This document shows positions 49,597 to 58,310 of a stretch of DNA of 64,000 nucleotides, piece by piece. This stretch comes from Promicromonospora sukumoe (GTDB lineage Bacteria > Actinomycetota > Actinomycetes > Actinomycetales > Cellulomonadaceae), in NCBI RefSeq assembly GCF_014137995.1, contig NZ_JACGWV010000001.1:3038001-3102000 (forward strand). The letters are read 5' to 3'. The number at the start of each line of letters is the position of its first letter. Position 1 is the stretch's first letter. The position numbers and the translations under genes were made by a program. Under the pieces are notes generated by a model. The model ran no database searches, was not told the DNA's origin, and saw nothing but the letters and a program-made list of their open reading frames with translations.

Positions 49597-50913
49597 ATGG
49601 AACGACGCGTGCGACGTGGTGTGCTGGCCGGCTCGGCCCTCGCCCTGAGCGTCGGCGTGGCCGGGTGCGGCATCGCCCCGGACCCCGCCGACGCGGAGCT
49701 CAGCGAGGGTGACGTGACCCTGACGATGACCTGGTGGGGCGCGGACGCCCGCCACCAGGCGACCCTCGACGCGATCGAGCTGTTCGAGGAGAAGAACCCC
49801 CGCATCACCGTGGAGCCCACGTACGCGGACTGGGGCGGGTACTGGGACCGCCTGGCGACGACGGCGGCGGCGGGAGACATGCCCGACGTCGTCCAGTTCG
49901 ACCAGCTCTACCTCGCCTCGTACGCGGGACGCGGCGCCCTGCTCGACCTCGACGCGCTGCCGGAGTTCGTGGACGCGAGCTCGCTGCCCGAGACCGTGCT
50001 GGGCGGCGGGCGCGTGGACGGCAGCCTGTACGCCGTGCCGATCGGCGTGGCCGGGAACGGCGTCGTGCTGAACACCTCGGTCTTCGAGAAGTACGGCGTG
50101 CCGGTCCCCGACACGGACACGTGGACGTGGGACGAGTTCAACGCCACCGCCGAGGCGATCACCGAGGCGTCCGGCGGCGAGGTGCACGGCCTGACCCCGT
50201 TCGGGGCGGACTCGTTCACCCTGGAGGTCTTCGCCCGCCAGCGCGGCGAGGCGCTGTTCAACGAGGAGGGCGACGTCGCGATCGACCCCGCCACTCTCGC
50301 GGCCTACTGGCAGCAGCGGCTCGACTGGATCGAGTCGGGCGCCGCGCCGTCGGCCGCCGCCCTGAGCGAGAAGCAGGGCGTGCCGCTGGACCAGGGCAGC
50401 CTGGTCGTGGGCGACGTCGCGATGGAGTTCCAGCCGGCCGGGCTGTTCACGGCGATCTCGGCCGCCGCGCCCGACTCGAACTTCGAGATCGTGGACTGGC
50501 CGGCCGACCCGGGCACGCAGGAGGGCTTCCAGTACCCGAAGCCGTCGATGTACTGGGCGGGCTCGTCGCAGTCGGAGCACCCGGCCGAGGCCGCGCTGCT
50601 CATCGACTTCCTCGTCAACGACCCCGAGGTGGCCGAGGCGTTCGGCACGGAGCGCGGCATCCCCGCCAGCGAGGAGTTCCAGGCCGCGGTCGAGCCGTCG
50701 CTGGACGAGGCCGGCCGCAAGGCCCTGACGTTCACGGAGCTGGTGTCGAAGGAGGCGGGCGACGCACCGCCCATCACCCCGAACGGCGCCAGCGAGGTGG
50801 AGACGATCCTGTCCCGGTACAACCAGCAGGTGCAGTTCGGCCAGCTCACGCCGCAGGACGCCGCGCAGCGGTTCATCGAGGAGCTCCAGTCGGCCATCGA
50901 CGCCACCGGCTGA
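49597..50913 (+). CDS. sugar-binding lipoprotein of ABC transporter
   Basis: CUT1-family extracellular solute-binding protein, about 438 aa, anchored through a lipobox Cys ('LSVGVAGCGIAPDP'). I prefer the ATG at 49597, which follows GGAGG and opens a clean signal peptide. The ATG at 49561, overlapping the permease stop, is an alternative that adds 12 residues. Binding-protein landmarks are 'VTLTMTWWGADARHQATLDA' and 'VPIGVAGNGVVLNTSVF'. The linked BNR-propeller glycosidase suggests it captures that enzyme's products. Confidence 0.92.
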   Translation: MERRVRRGVLAGSALALSVGVAGCGIAPDPADAELSEGDVTLTMTWWGADARHQATLDAIELFEEKNPRITVEPTYADWGGYWDRLATTAAAGDMPDVVQFDQLYLASYAGRGALLDLDALPEFVDASSLPETVLGGGRVDGSLYAVPIGVAGNGVVLNTSVFEKYGVPVPDTDTWTWDEFNATAEAITEASGGEVHGLTPFGADSFTLEVFARQRGEALFNEEGDVAIDPATLAAYWQQRLDWIESGAAPSAAALSEKQGVPLDQGSLVVGDVAMEFQPAGLFTAISAAAPDSNFEIVDWPADPGTQEGFQYPKPSMYWAGSSQSEHPAEAALLIDFLVNDPEVAEAFGTERGIPASEEFQAAVEPSLDEAGRKALTFTELVSKEAGDAPPITPNGASEVETILSRYNQQVQFGQLTPQDAAQRFIEELQSAIDATG

Positions 50914-50985
50914 CGTAACCTGCACGACGAGCACGACCAGCGAGACCACTGTCCGAGATCACCGCCGATCAGAGAGGTGCCACCC

Positions 50986-52191
50986 ATGGTTGTCCGACGC
51001 ACGTTCACCGTCCTGGCGCTCGCCGCGCTCGCCCTGTCCACCGCCGTCGCCCCGGCGACGGCGGCCGGGGCCGGCGGGGCGGGCAGGGCCGAACCGCCAC
51101 CGGGCGGGGCGGAGAACGGGACCCGCCTCATGGAGGGCGTCTCCCTGTACCCGCGCGCGATCGAGCTGGAGCACTCCGGCGAGGCGGACGGCACCATCGT
51201 GGTCAGCACCGTCACGTTCGACGGCGACACCGGGCACGGCGCGATCTTCCACAGCACGGACGACGGCCGCAGCTTCGAGCGCGTCGGCACGGTCTCCGAC
51301 CCGGGGGCCACGCAGGGGCTGTGCTGCTCCACGCTGTTCGAGCTGCCGCGGCAGGTCGGCGACCTGCCGGAGGGCACCCTGCTGTGGTCGGCGTCGGTGG
51401 GCCAGCAGGAGGACGAGTCCACGCGCCGGATGACGCTGCCGGTCTGGGCCAGCACGGACCAGGGCCGTACGTGGGAGCACGTCTCGACGGCGGCGACGGC
51501 GTCGGGCGGCAAGGGGCTGTGGGAGCCGGAGTTCGCCGTCTCCCCCGGCGGCGAGCTGGTGCTGTACGTCTCCGACGAGAACCAGCAGCCCACGCACAGC
51601 CAGGTGATCGTGCAGGCCACGTCGCCCGACGGCGTGACCTGGTCGCCGCTGACCGACGTGATCGCGCTGCCGGACTCCGGGCTGCGCCCGGGGATGCCGG
51701 TGGTGCGGACGCTGCCGGAGGGCGACTACCTGATGAGCTACGAGGTGTGCGGCCCGGTGCAGGACTGCCGGCACTACACGCGCCGCTCGGCGGACGGGAC
51801 CGCCTGGCAGCCGGTCACCGAGATCGGCGCGCCGGTCGAGACGGCGGACGGCACGCACTTCCGGCACACCCCGAACATCTCCTGGTACGACGACGGCACG
51901 CCGGACGGGCGGCTGCTCGGCGTCGGGCAGATGCTCTACGGGGCCGACGGCGCGGTGCTACCCGGCAGCGGGTCCACGCTCATGACCAACGAGGGCGTGC
52001 CGGAGGACGACTGGGCCACGGCGCAGGCGCCGGTGAGCATCCTCGACCCGTGGAACAACTACTGCCCCAACTACAGCCCCACGCTGCTGGCGCTGCCGGA
52101 GCGGGGTGAGGTGCTGGAGCTGTCCACGGGCTACGAGTCGGAGGGCGGTGCCTGCACCACGTACTTCGGTGTGGGGGCGCTGCCGGACTGA
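50986..52191 (+). CDS. secreted sialidase-fold (BNR/Asp-box) glycosidase, GH93-like
   Basis: A 401-aa exported beta-propeller with a signal peptide ending near 'APATAAGAGG'. Asp-box motifs are visible in 'STDDGRSFERV' and 'STDQGRTWEHV'. The N-terminal 'LYPRAIELE' and later 'LWEPEFAVSPGG' and 'CPNYSPTLLALP' recall GH93 exo-arabinanases more than GH33 sialidases, so release of arabinobiose-type products is a reasonable guess. It follows the ABC operon by 72 bases and is probably in the same transcript. The last residues are four bases from the convergent DUF1361 gene. Confidence 0.75.
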   Translation: MVVRRTFTVLALAALALSTAVAPATAAGAGGAGRAEPPPGGAENGTRLMEGVSLYPRAIELEHSGEADGTIVVSTVTFDGDTGHGAIFHSTDDGRSFERVGTVSDPGATQGLCCSTLFELPRQVGDLPEGTLLWSASVGQQEDESTRRMTLPVWASTDQGRTWEHVSTAATASGGKGLWEPEFAVSPGGELVLYVSDENQQPTHSQVIVQATSPDGVTWSPLTDVIALPDSGLRPGMPVVRTLPEGDYLMSYEVCGPVQDCRHYTRRSADGTAWQPVTEIGAPVETADGTHFRHTPNISWYDDGTPDGRLLGVGQMLYGADGAVLPGSGSTLMTNEGVPEDDWATAQAPVSILDPWNNYCPNYSPTLLALPERGEVLELSTGYESEGGACTTYFGVGALPD

Positions 52192-52195
52192 GCGC

Positions 52196-52915
52196 TCAGA
52201 CGCTCACGGCGGCCACCATCAGCACCACGGGCGCGACCACGAGCAGGTACACCAGCCCGAAGAACAGCGTGTGCACGACGACGAACCCGGCGAGCGTCCG
52301 CCAGTGGGCCGCCACCCGGAAGTGCTCGGCGAGCTTGCGCACGAACGACCCGGGGTGCAGCAGGTCCCAGGAGTTGAACCGGATGTACCGCCCCAGGTAG
52401 ATGCCCACGCTGACCAGCACGAGAGTGACCCCTACCAGCACCCACGAGTCGGGCTGCCGGTAGGGGTCGTCGTCGTTGGGCCGCATGATCAGCACGAAGG
52501 CGAACTGGACCAGCAGCACGTTCATCAGCATGTTCAGCACGCCCGACAGCGCGAGCGAGAGCACCATGACGATGTCGTACCAGAGCGGCGCCGGGTCCTC
52601 GACAGGCCGCCGGTGGGAGAAGTTCAGCTCCGTGACCAGGTAGGCCGCGTTCGGCAGCAGCAGCACCCAGACGAGCAGCACCAGCGCGATCACCGTGAGC
52701 ATGAGCACCTGGTTCGGCACGAACGTGATGATGCCCAGCACCAGCAGCACCCCGACGCCGAGGACCACGGCGGGCGCGACCGACAGCCCGACGTTCAGCA
52801 CCATCGGCCAGTACACCGGCAGCTTGAACAACGGGGCCCGCAGCAGCACCAGCGCCAGGGCGAAGACGTTGAGCAGGACGATGCCGGCGGGCAGCAGCAG
52901 GATCGCGTTCATCAC
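52196..52915 (-). CDS. DUF1361 membrane protein
   Basis: A 239-aa membrane protein with about seven helices. The family-defining segments 'LLPNAAYLVTELNF' and 'GIYLGRYIRFNSWDLLHP' mark it as DUF1361. Function unknown. Single-gene unit. Its start region is separated from the AbgT operon's terminator by 15 bases. Confidence 0.85.
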   Translation of the reverse strand: MMNAILLLPAGIVLLNVFALALVLLRAPLFKLPVYWPMVLNVGLSVAPAVVLGVGVLLVLGIITFVPNQVLMLTVIALVLLVWVLLLPNAAYLVTELNFSHRRPVEDPAPLWYDIVMVLSLALSGVLNMLMNVLLVQFAFVLIMRPNDDDPYRQPDSWVLVGVTLVLVSVGIYLGRYIRFNSWDLLHPGSFVRKLAEHFRVAAHWRTLAGFVVVHTLFFGLVYLLVVAPVVLMVAAVSV

Positions 52916-52929
52916 CGGCCATCATCACC

Positions 52930-52963
52930 GTGGCCCCGCCGTCGTGCCCGACGGCGGGGCCAC
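52930..52963 (-). terminator. hairpin terminator after the abgT-type gene
   Basis: 15-bp perfect stem (52930-52944, 52949-52963) with a 4-base loop, 25 bases past the transporter stop codon. Confidence 0.82.
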
Positions 52964-52987
52964 GTGTGCGTCAGCGCACGGGCGGCG

Positions 52988-54541
52988 TCAGCGCACCGGC
53001 GCGCCCGGCCCGAGCGGGATGCCGAGCGCCCACCAGGCGAAGAACAGCGCGGTCCAGGCGAGCGTCATGCAGACCGCGAGCGGCAGCGTGTACGAGGCCA
53101 GGGTGCCGATGCCGGCGTCCTTGCGGTACCGCTGCAGGAACCCGAGCGCCATGATGAAGTACGGGCTCATCGGCGTGATCGCCGTCGACCCCGAGTCGGC
53201 GATGCGGAACAGCGCCTGCGTGGTCTCGGCGGGCACGTCCAGCAGCATCAGCATGGGCACGACGACGGGCGCCGCGATGGCCCACATCGCCGAGCCGCTG
53301 GTCACGAGCACGTTCACCACGGACAGCAGCGCGAGGATCGCCAGGAACACCGCCCAGATCGGCACGCCGCTGGTCTCCAGCGCCTCGGCGGAGTTCACGG
53401 CGATGACGTCGCCGATGTGCGTCCAGTCGAAGTACGCCAGGAACTGCGCGATGGCAAAGAACAGCACGAGGACCGGCGCCATCTGCCGCACGCCCTCGGC
53501 CATCAGCTTGGGCACGTCTCCCGCCGTCGTGATCTCCCCGGACCGCCAGCCGTACACGATGCCGACCAGCGCGAACAGCACGGCCACGATCGCCGCGATG
53601 CCGTCCAGGAACGGCGACTCCGTCAGGCTGCCGCCCTCGCCCCGCAGCGGGGACGACGGCAGCAGCACCACCACGGCGATCAGCACGATCGCGGCCAGGC
53701 CCGACAGCAGCGCGGCGCGCAGGGCCTTGCGGTCCCGCGGCGAGAGCTCCAGGCCCGCGACGTCGTCCAGGTCGGCGTCCGGGTCCGCGTCCAGGTCCGG
53801 CCGCTTGGCCAGGACCAAGTTCGTGACCAGGGTGATCACGATCGCCAGCAGCAGCGACGAGCCGATGTTGAAGTACCAGTTGCTCACCGGCGAGACGTAC
53901 GCGTTCGGGTCGATGATCCGCGCGGCCTCCGTGGTGATGCCCGCGAAGATCGCGTCGTTCGGCGTCGGGACGGGGCTCGCGTCGTACCCGGACGCGATCG
54001 ACGTGTACGCGACGACGACGCCGAGGATCGGCGACTTGCCCACCGCCCGGAACGCCAGCCCGCCCAGCGGCACCAGGATGATGTACGCGGCGGCGCTCGC
54101 CACGTGCGAGACGGTGCCCGCGAACGCCACGGCGAAGACGACCCAGCCGACCGGCACCCGGGAGACGGAGACCTTCATCGCCGCCGACAGGAAGCCCGTG
54201 CGCTCCGCGATGGCGACACCCATGATGACCACGACGATGGTGCCCATCGGGCCGAACGTCGCGAAGTTGTCGACGGCGGTCGACACGGCCATCGCCAGGC
54301 CCGCGCCGCTGAGCAGGTTCTGCACCACGACGGTCTCGCCGTCGGCGGGCGAGACCACGGACACGCCCGCCGCCGCCAGCCCGGCGCTCGTCACGCCCAG
54401 GATGGCCGCGAGGATCCAGAACAGCCAGAACGGGTGCGGCAGGGCGTTGCCGAGCCGCTCGACGACGGCGAGCGCCCGCAGCACGCGGGGCAGGCGGTCC
54501 GGCTCGGTGCCGGGCGTGGCCGGCTTCGAGGGGGCGCTCAT
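52988..54541 (-). CDS. AbgT-family transporter
   Basis: A 517-aa transporter with about 12 helices of the AbgT family, known for p-aminobenzoyl-glutamate import or sulphonamide/PABA export. Typical segments are 'NALPHPFWLFWILAAILGVT', 'SHVASAAAYIILVPLGGLAF' and 'TPMSPYFIMALGFLQRY'. The ATG overlaps the stop of the esterase gene (ATGA). Operon context (GntR, creatininase, esterase) suggests uptake or export of a small amide/ester-linked compound. The substrate is unproven. Confidence 0.9.
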   Translation of the reverse strand: MSAPSKPATPGTEPDRLPRVLRALAVVERLGNALPHPFWLFWILAAILGVTSAGLAAAGVSVVSPADGETVVVQNLLSGAGLAMAVSTAVDNFATFGPMGTIVVVIMGVAIAERTGFLSAAMKVSVSRVPVGWVVFAVAFAGTVSHVASAAAYIILVPLGGLAFRAVGKSPILGVVVAYTSIASGYDASPVPTPNDAIFAGITTEAARIIDPNAYVSPVSNWYFNIGSSLLLAIVITLVTNLVLAKRPDLDADPDADLDDVAGLELSPRDRKALRAALLSGLAAIVLIAVVVLLPSSPLRGEGGSLTESPFLDGIAAIVAVLFALVGIVYGWRSGEITTAGDVPKLMAEGVRQMAPVLVLFFAIAQFLAYFDWTHIGDVIAVNSAEALETSGVPIWAVFLAILALLSVVNVLVTSGSAMWAIAAPVVVPMLMLLDVPAETTQALFRIADSGSTAITPMSPYFIMALGFLQRYRKDAGIGTLASYTLPLAVCMTLAWTALFFAWWALGIPLGPGAPVR

Positions 54542-55599
54542 GACGCCGCCCCGGTGAGGAACCGGACCGGCAGCCGCTCGTCGCCCAGGAACTCCCAGAG
54601 CACCTCGTGGGCCTCGATGCTGTGCGTCGCGTACCCGCCGCCGGAGTAGCTGTCCTCCCCCGGCCAGGTGTGCCCGCCGCCGAGCACCGCCACGTGCGTC
54701 ACCTCGGCGCCCCGGTCGCAGTCCGTCCAGCGGGACGTGGTCACGTCGAACGCCGTCTGCTCGACGTCGGGCCCCGTGGCGCAGCCGTTGCGCCCGGCCC
54801 AGCCGCCCACCCAGTCCGGGATCGCGGGCAGGCCGCGGTCCGGGTCGCCCGCGTACGGGATGGTCACGTCGTCCGTGCCGTGGAAGTCGATCACCGGCAC
54901 CGGCCGCGCCGGGTCGCAGTCCGGGTGGCCCGTGCCGTAGAACGCGGCGGCCACCGGGGCGATCGCGGCGATCCGGTCGGACAGCTCGCACGCCAGGATG
55001 CCCGTGAAGCCCGCGCCGTTGGACTTGCCGGTCGCGTACACGCGCCGCGGGTCCACGCACAGGTCCCGCTCCAGGGTGTCCAGCAGGTCGTTCGTGTACG
55101 CGATGTCGTCGACGCCGGGGGCCGAGTACGGCGCGCCCTCCCAGGCCTGCCGGTCGCCGTCGCCGGTGCCGATCACGCCGTTGCCGTACGCGACGATCGC
55201 GGGCAGCGCGTCCAGGCCGGAGAACGCCTCCGTGCCCGCGCCTGTGTTGCCGCGGCCGTGGAACACCAGGACGACGGGCCATGCCCGGTCGCTGCGGTAG
55301 CCGTCCGGCAGGTGGAGCTGGACGGTGCGCTCGCGGCCGTCGCTGGTCAGGGTGCGCAGCACGCTGCTGCCCGGCTCCTGGCCGGGGTCGGTGCCGCAGC
55401 CCGCGGAGCGCAGGGGGTGGGCAGATGGCGCGGCCGGTGCGGGCGCGGCCGCCGCCGTCGTGGCGCCGACCGGGCCGGCCAGGCCGGAGGCGGCGAGCGC
55501 CAGCGCGGTCAGGAGCGCCGCGCGCCGGCCCGGCCGCCGTTGGCCGTGCCCTCGTCGTCCGTCGGGCGCGGGTCGGGGTGATGCTGTCGTCGTTGACAT
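54538..55599 (-). CDS. secreted alpha/beta-hydrolase (PHB-depolymerase/feruloyl-esterase type)
   Basis: A 353-aa exported esterase. The signal peptide runs to about residue 52, preceded by an Arg-rich, twin-Arg-containing N-region ('RRPGRRAALLTALALA'), so Tat export is possible. The nucleophile elbow is 'ATGKSNGAGF' (Ser), the acid 'DFHGTDDVTIPYAG' and the His 'LGGGHTWPGE'. The family (LpqC/PHB-depolymerase-like) hydrolyses aromatic or hydroxyalkanoate esters. The start at 55599 follows AAAGGA. It overlaps the AbgT-type gene and lies 107 bases after the creatininase gene. Confidence 0.87.
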   Translation of the reverse strand: MSTTTASPRPAPDGRRGHGQRRPGRRAALLTALALAASGLAGPVGATTAAAAPAPAAPSAHPLRSAGCGTDPGQEPGSSVLRTLTSDGRERTVQLHLPDGYRSDRAWPVVLVFHGRGNTGAGTEAFSGLDALPAIVAYGNGVIGTGDGDRQAWEGAPYSAPGVDDIAYTNDLLDTLERDLCVDPRRVYATGKSNGAGFTGILACELSDRIAAIAPVAAAFYGTGHPDCDPARPVPVIDFHGTDDVTIPYAGDPDRGLPAIPDWVGGWAGRNGCATGPDVEQTAFDVTTSRWTDCDRGAEVTHVAVLGGGHTWPGEDSYSGGGYATHSIEAHEVLWEFLGDERLPVRFLTGAAS

Positions 55600-55706
55600 G
55601 CGAGTCCTTTCTGGGCGCCAGGCCGCGTGCGGGCATGGCGGGGCGGACACCTGGCGGGCCAGGTGCGTGCGGTGGGGTTGCTGTGGGTGCTGTCGGGGTG
55701 CCGGCG

Positions 55707-56474
55707 CTACGCGGGCGGCCACTCCGTGAGGAAGGTCGTGATGCGGTCGACGATCGCCTTGACGATCGCGGCGCCGTCCTCGGCGGTGGCGCGGCGCGGG
55801 TCGCCGAGCACGCCGTTGGGGCTGAGCCGGTCGTACGGCAGGGTCAGGGCGGGCTGCGCGTGGCGGCGCGCCGTGCGGGAGACGTCGTCGAGCTGGTCCG
55901 GGGTGGTGGTGCCCGGCTCCAGCCGGTCGGTGTGCACCAGGTGGGGCGCGAGGTGCAGCATCTGCGCGGTCTCGGCCTCGCCGGAGTGCCCGTGCACGGC
56001 GCTGGGCTCCATGGCGGCCACGGCGTCGCCCGCGAGCGACGTCAGCGGCGACCAGGCGAGCTGCACGCCCGGGTGGGACACGAGCAGGTCCTGCGCCACC
56101 GTCGTCAGCGTCGCGTTGTTGCCCCCGTGCCCGGTGACCACCAGGAACCGGGTCCAGCCGTGCCGGTGCAGGCTGGTCACGTACTCGCGCACGACGGCGG
56201 CGAACGTCGTCGTCGTCAGCGTGACCGTGCCCGCGAACGCCATGTGGTGCGGCGAGACCCCCACGGGGATCGACGGCCCCACCACCACCTGGCCGGGCAG
56301 GTTCGCGGCGACCTGCGCCACCACACCCTCGGCCCGCACCAGGTCCGTGCCGAGCGCCATGCCCGGGCCGTGCTGCTCCAGCGCCCCGGCCGGGATCACC
56401 ACGACCGTGCCGCGCGCGACGGCGTCCGCCGCCTCCGCCGTCGTCATCTCCGCCAGAAGGTACGGAGCGCTCAC
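55707..56474 (-). CDS. creatininase-family amidohydrolase
   Basis: A 255-aa metal-dependent hydrolase of the creatininase/MftE superfamily with metal-binding motifs 'IPAGALEQHGPGMALGTD' and 'VVTGHGGNNATL', plus a later 'HSGEAETAQML'. Members open cyclic amides or act on formamide intermediates. True creatinine activity is not implied. GTG start overlapping the GntR stop by four bases. Confidence 0.88.
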   Translation of the reverse strand: MSAPYLLAEMTTAEAADAVARGTVVVIPAGALEQHGPGMALGTDLVRAEGVVAQVAANLPGQVVVGPSIPVGVSPHHMAFAGTVTLTTTTFAAVVREYVTSLHRHGWTRFLVVTGHGGNNATLTTVAQDLLVSHPGVQLAWSPLTSLAGDAVAAMEPSAVHGHSGEAETAQMLHLAPHLVHTDRLEPGTTTPDQLDDVSRTARRHAQPALTLPYDRLSPNGVLGDPRRATAEDGAAIVKAIVDRITTFLTEWPPA

Positions 56475-57160
56475 GGGGCCACCTCCCCGAAGTCCGCCGC
56501 CTCCAGCGACTCCCGGATCGTGGTCAGGTGCGCCCGCGTCAGCCGCTCGGCGGCCGCGCCGTCGCCGTCGCGCACTGCGGCCAGGATCTCCAGGTGCTCC
56601 GCGTGGTCCCGCTGCCGGTCGTCGTACCGGAACCGGATCTCCGTCTGCTCCGACGCCCGCACGTGCAGCAGCGCCTCCACCGTCTCGCGCAGCAGCCCGT
56701 TGCCCGACGCCGCCGCCAGCTCCACATGGAAGTTCAACGCCGGCCGGAACCCGTGCACCGGCGGCTGCAGCGCCGTCGCCGCCGCGGCCTCCAGCCGCTG
56801 CAGGGCGGCGGCGTCACGGGCGCTCGCGGCGAGGGCGGCGATGCCCGGCTCGATCACCAGGCGGGCCTGGACCAGCTCGATCACCGAGGAGCGCGTGATG
56901 TGCGGCCGGTGCGGGTTGGCCAGCACCGACCGCTCGATGCCCGGGCCGATGTAGGTGCCGGAGCCGTGCCGCAGCTCGACCACGCCGGTCGCCTCCAGCC
57001 GCCGCAGGGCCTCCCGGACCGTGGGCGTCGTGACGGCGAACCGCTTGGCCAGGTCGCGGGAGGACTCCAGCACGTCGCCGGGGCCGAGGCTCTCGGAGCG
57101 GATCAGCTGGACGATGTCGTCCGCGAGCTGCTCGGAGAAGGAGGCTCTACCTTGAGTCAT
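56471..57160 (-). CDS. GntR-family (FadR-type, FCD domain) regulator
   Basis: A 229-aa regulator with an N-terminal winged HTH ('SRDLAKRFAVTTPTVREALR') and a C-terminal helical FCD domain, whose metal-binding Asp/His positions are plausible around 'NFHVELAAASGN' and 'DHAEHLEILAAV'. First gene of the GntR-creatininase-esterase-AbgT operon. An AAGTGA-N5-TCACTT palindrome lies two bases upstream of its start codon, so it probably represses its own operon. Confidence 0.9.
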   Translation of the reverse strand: MTQGRASFSEQLADDIVQLIRSESLGPGDVLESSRDLAKRFAVTTPTVREALRRLEATGVVELRHGSGTYIGPGIERSVLANPHRPHITRSSVIELVQARLVIEPGIAALAASARDAAALQRLEAAAATALQPPVHGFRPALNFHVELAAASGNGLLRETVEALLHVRASEQTEIRFRYDDRQRDHAEHLEILAAVRDGDGAAAERLTRAHLTTIRESLEAADFGEVAP

Positions 57161-57161
57161 A

Positions 57162-57178
57162 AAGTGACTAAATCACTT
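57162..57178. promoter_or_regulatory. GntR-type operator
   Basis: AAGTGACTAAATCACTT, 6-bp perfect arms with a 5-base centre, immediately before the GntR start. Confidence 0.65.
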
Positions 57179-57218
57179 GAGCACCGGGGTCGTCAAGGCT
57201 CCCCCGGACTGAGGTGGG

Positions 57219-57276
57219 TTCAGCAGGCCGCGGGCGACCGCATCGGCGCCGGAACGGTCGCCGGCGGCCTGCTGAA
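57219..57276. repeat. 22-bp inverted repeat between divergent regulators
   Basis: Arms 57219-57240 and 57255-57276 pair at 21 of 22 positions around a 14-base loop. It lies between two divergent 5' ends, where a terminator is not expected. Confidence 0.65.
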
Positions 57277-57320
57277 TCCAGGTCAGCGACCGGCGCGGTT
57301 CCCGGTCGTAGGGTGGGGGC

Positions 57321-57752
57321 GTGAGCTTTGGGGTGGCTGCACGGCCGCAGGTGCGGCGTGGGATGTCGACGCGCGAGCGGGACAACCGGCTGCTGCTGCG
57401 CGCCCGGGACGCCATCGACCGCGACTACGCCGCGCCGCTCGACGTGCCGACCCTGGCCCGGATCGCGCACGTCTCGCCGTCCCACTTCAGCCGCAGCTTC
57501 CGGGCGACGTTCGGCGAGACGCCGCACCGCTACCTGCAGCGACGCCGGCTGGAGCGCGCGATGGCGCTGCTGCGCAACACGGCCACGCCGGTGACGGAGG
57601 TTGCGCTGCTGGTGGGGTCCAACAGCCTGGGCACGTTCAGCCGCACGTTCCGGGACGTCGTCGGCGTCTCCCCGACGGAGTACCGGCGGCGGACCCGGCC
57701 GGTCGCCGCCCCCGTGTGCTTCGTGAAGAGCTGGATGCGGCCGGCGGGCTGA
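57321..57752 (+). CDS. short AraC-family regulator
   Basis: A 143-aa protein that is essentially only the AraC DNA-binding domain: 'LDVPTLARIAHVSPSHFSRS' and 'VTEVALLVGSNSLGTFSRTF', followed by 'GVSPTEYRRR'. No sensor domain. An ATG at 57363 is an alternative start. It is paired with the VOC-family gene 77 bases downstream, a frequent actinobacterial combination in which the regulator activates the VOC protein. Confidence 0.85.
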   Translation: MSFGVAARPQVRRGMSTRERDNRLLLRARDAIDRDYAAPLDVPTLARIAHVSPSHFSRSFRATFGETPHRYLQRRRLERAMALLRNTATPVTEVALLVGSNSLGTFSRTFRDVVGVSPTEYRRRTRPVAAPVCFVKSWMRPAG

Positions 57753-57829
57753 GCGGTCCCGGCCAAGCAATCCCGGCCGAGCAGTTTCGGAGAAGCGCAC
57801 CCGGCCGGACCGGTCCTAGCGTGGTAAAC

Positions 57830-58297
57830 ATGTTCAAGAACATCTCCATCACCGCCGTGACCGTGCTCGACCAGGACGAGGCCCTCGACTTCTACGTCGG
57901 CAAGCTCGGGTTCGAGGTCAGCAACGACGTCGACATGGGCTTCATGCGCTGGCTGACCGTCTCCCTGCCGTCGGACCCGGACCGCCACCTGCTCCTGGAG
58001 GTGCCGGGCCCGCCGTCCCTGAGCGAGGAGGTCGCGGCGCAGGTCCGGGACCTGGTGACCAAGGGTGCGCTCGGGGTCGCGTGCATCCTGACCACCGACG
58101 ACTGCCGGCGCACCTACACCGACCTGCGCGCGAAGGGCGTCGAGTTCACCGAGGAGCCCGTCGAGCAGCCGTACGGCATCGACTGCGCCCTGCGCGACCC
58201 GTTCGGCAACCACATCCGCATCACGCAGCCGGCGACCGGCCCGGTGAACGTCACCGACGAGGACATCGCGCGCTGGAACGCGGACCAGCGGAGCTGA
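57830..58297 (+). CDS. VOC-family (glyoxalase/bleomycin-resistance fold) protein
   Basis: A 155-aa protein with paired beta-alpha-beta3 modules: 'ITAVTVLDQDEALDFYVGKL' and a C-terminal 'YGIDCALRDPFGNHIRI' containing the metal-site pattern. The reaction is unknown (glyoxalase, dioxygenase or drug-binding members share the fold). There is no ribosome-binding site. TAGCGT just upstream of the ATG suggests a leaderless transcript. Confidence 0.85.
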   Translation: MFKNISITAVTVLDQDEALDFYVGKLGFEVSNDVDMGFMRWLTVSLPSDPDRHLLLEVPGPPSLSEEVAAQVRDLVTKGALGVACILTTDDCRRTYTDLRAKGVEFTEEPVEQPYGIDCALRDPFGNHIRITQPATGPVNVTDEDIARWNADQRS

Positions 58298-58310
58298 GCG
58301 CCCGACGGGC

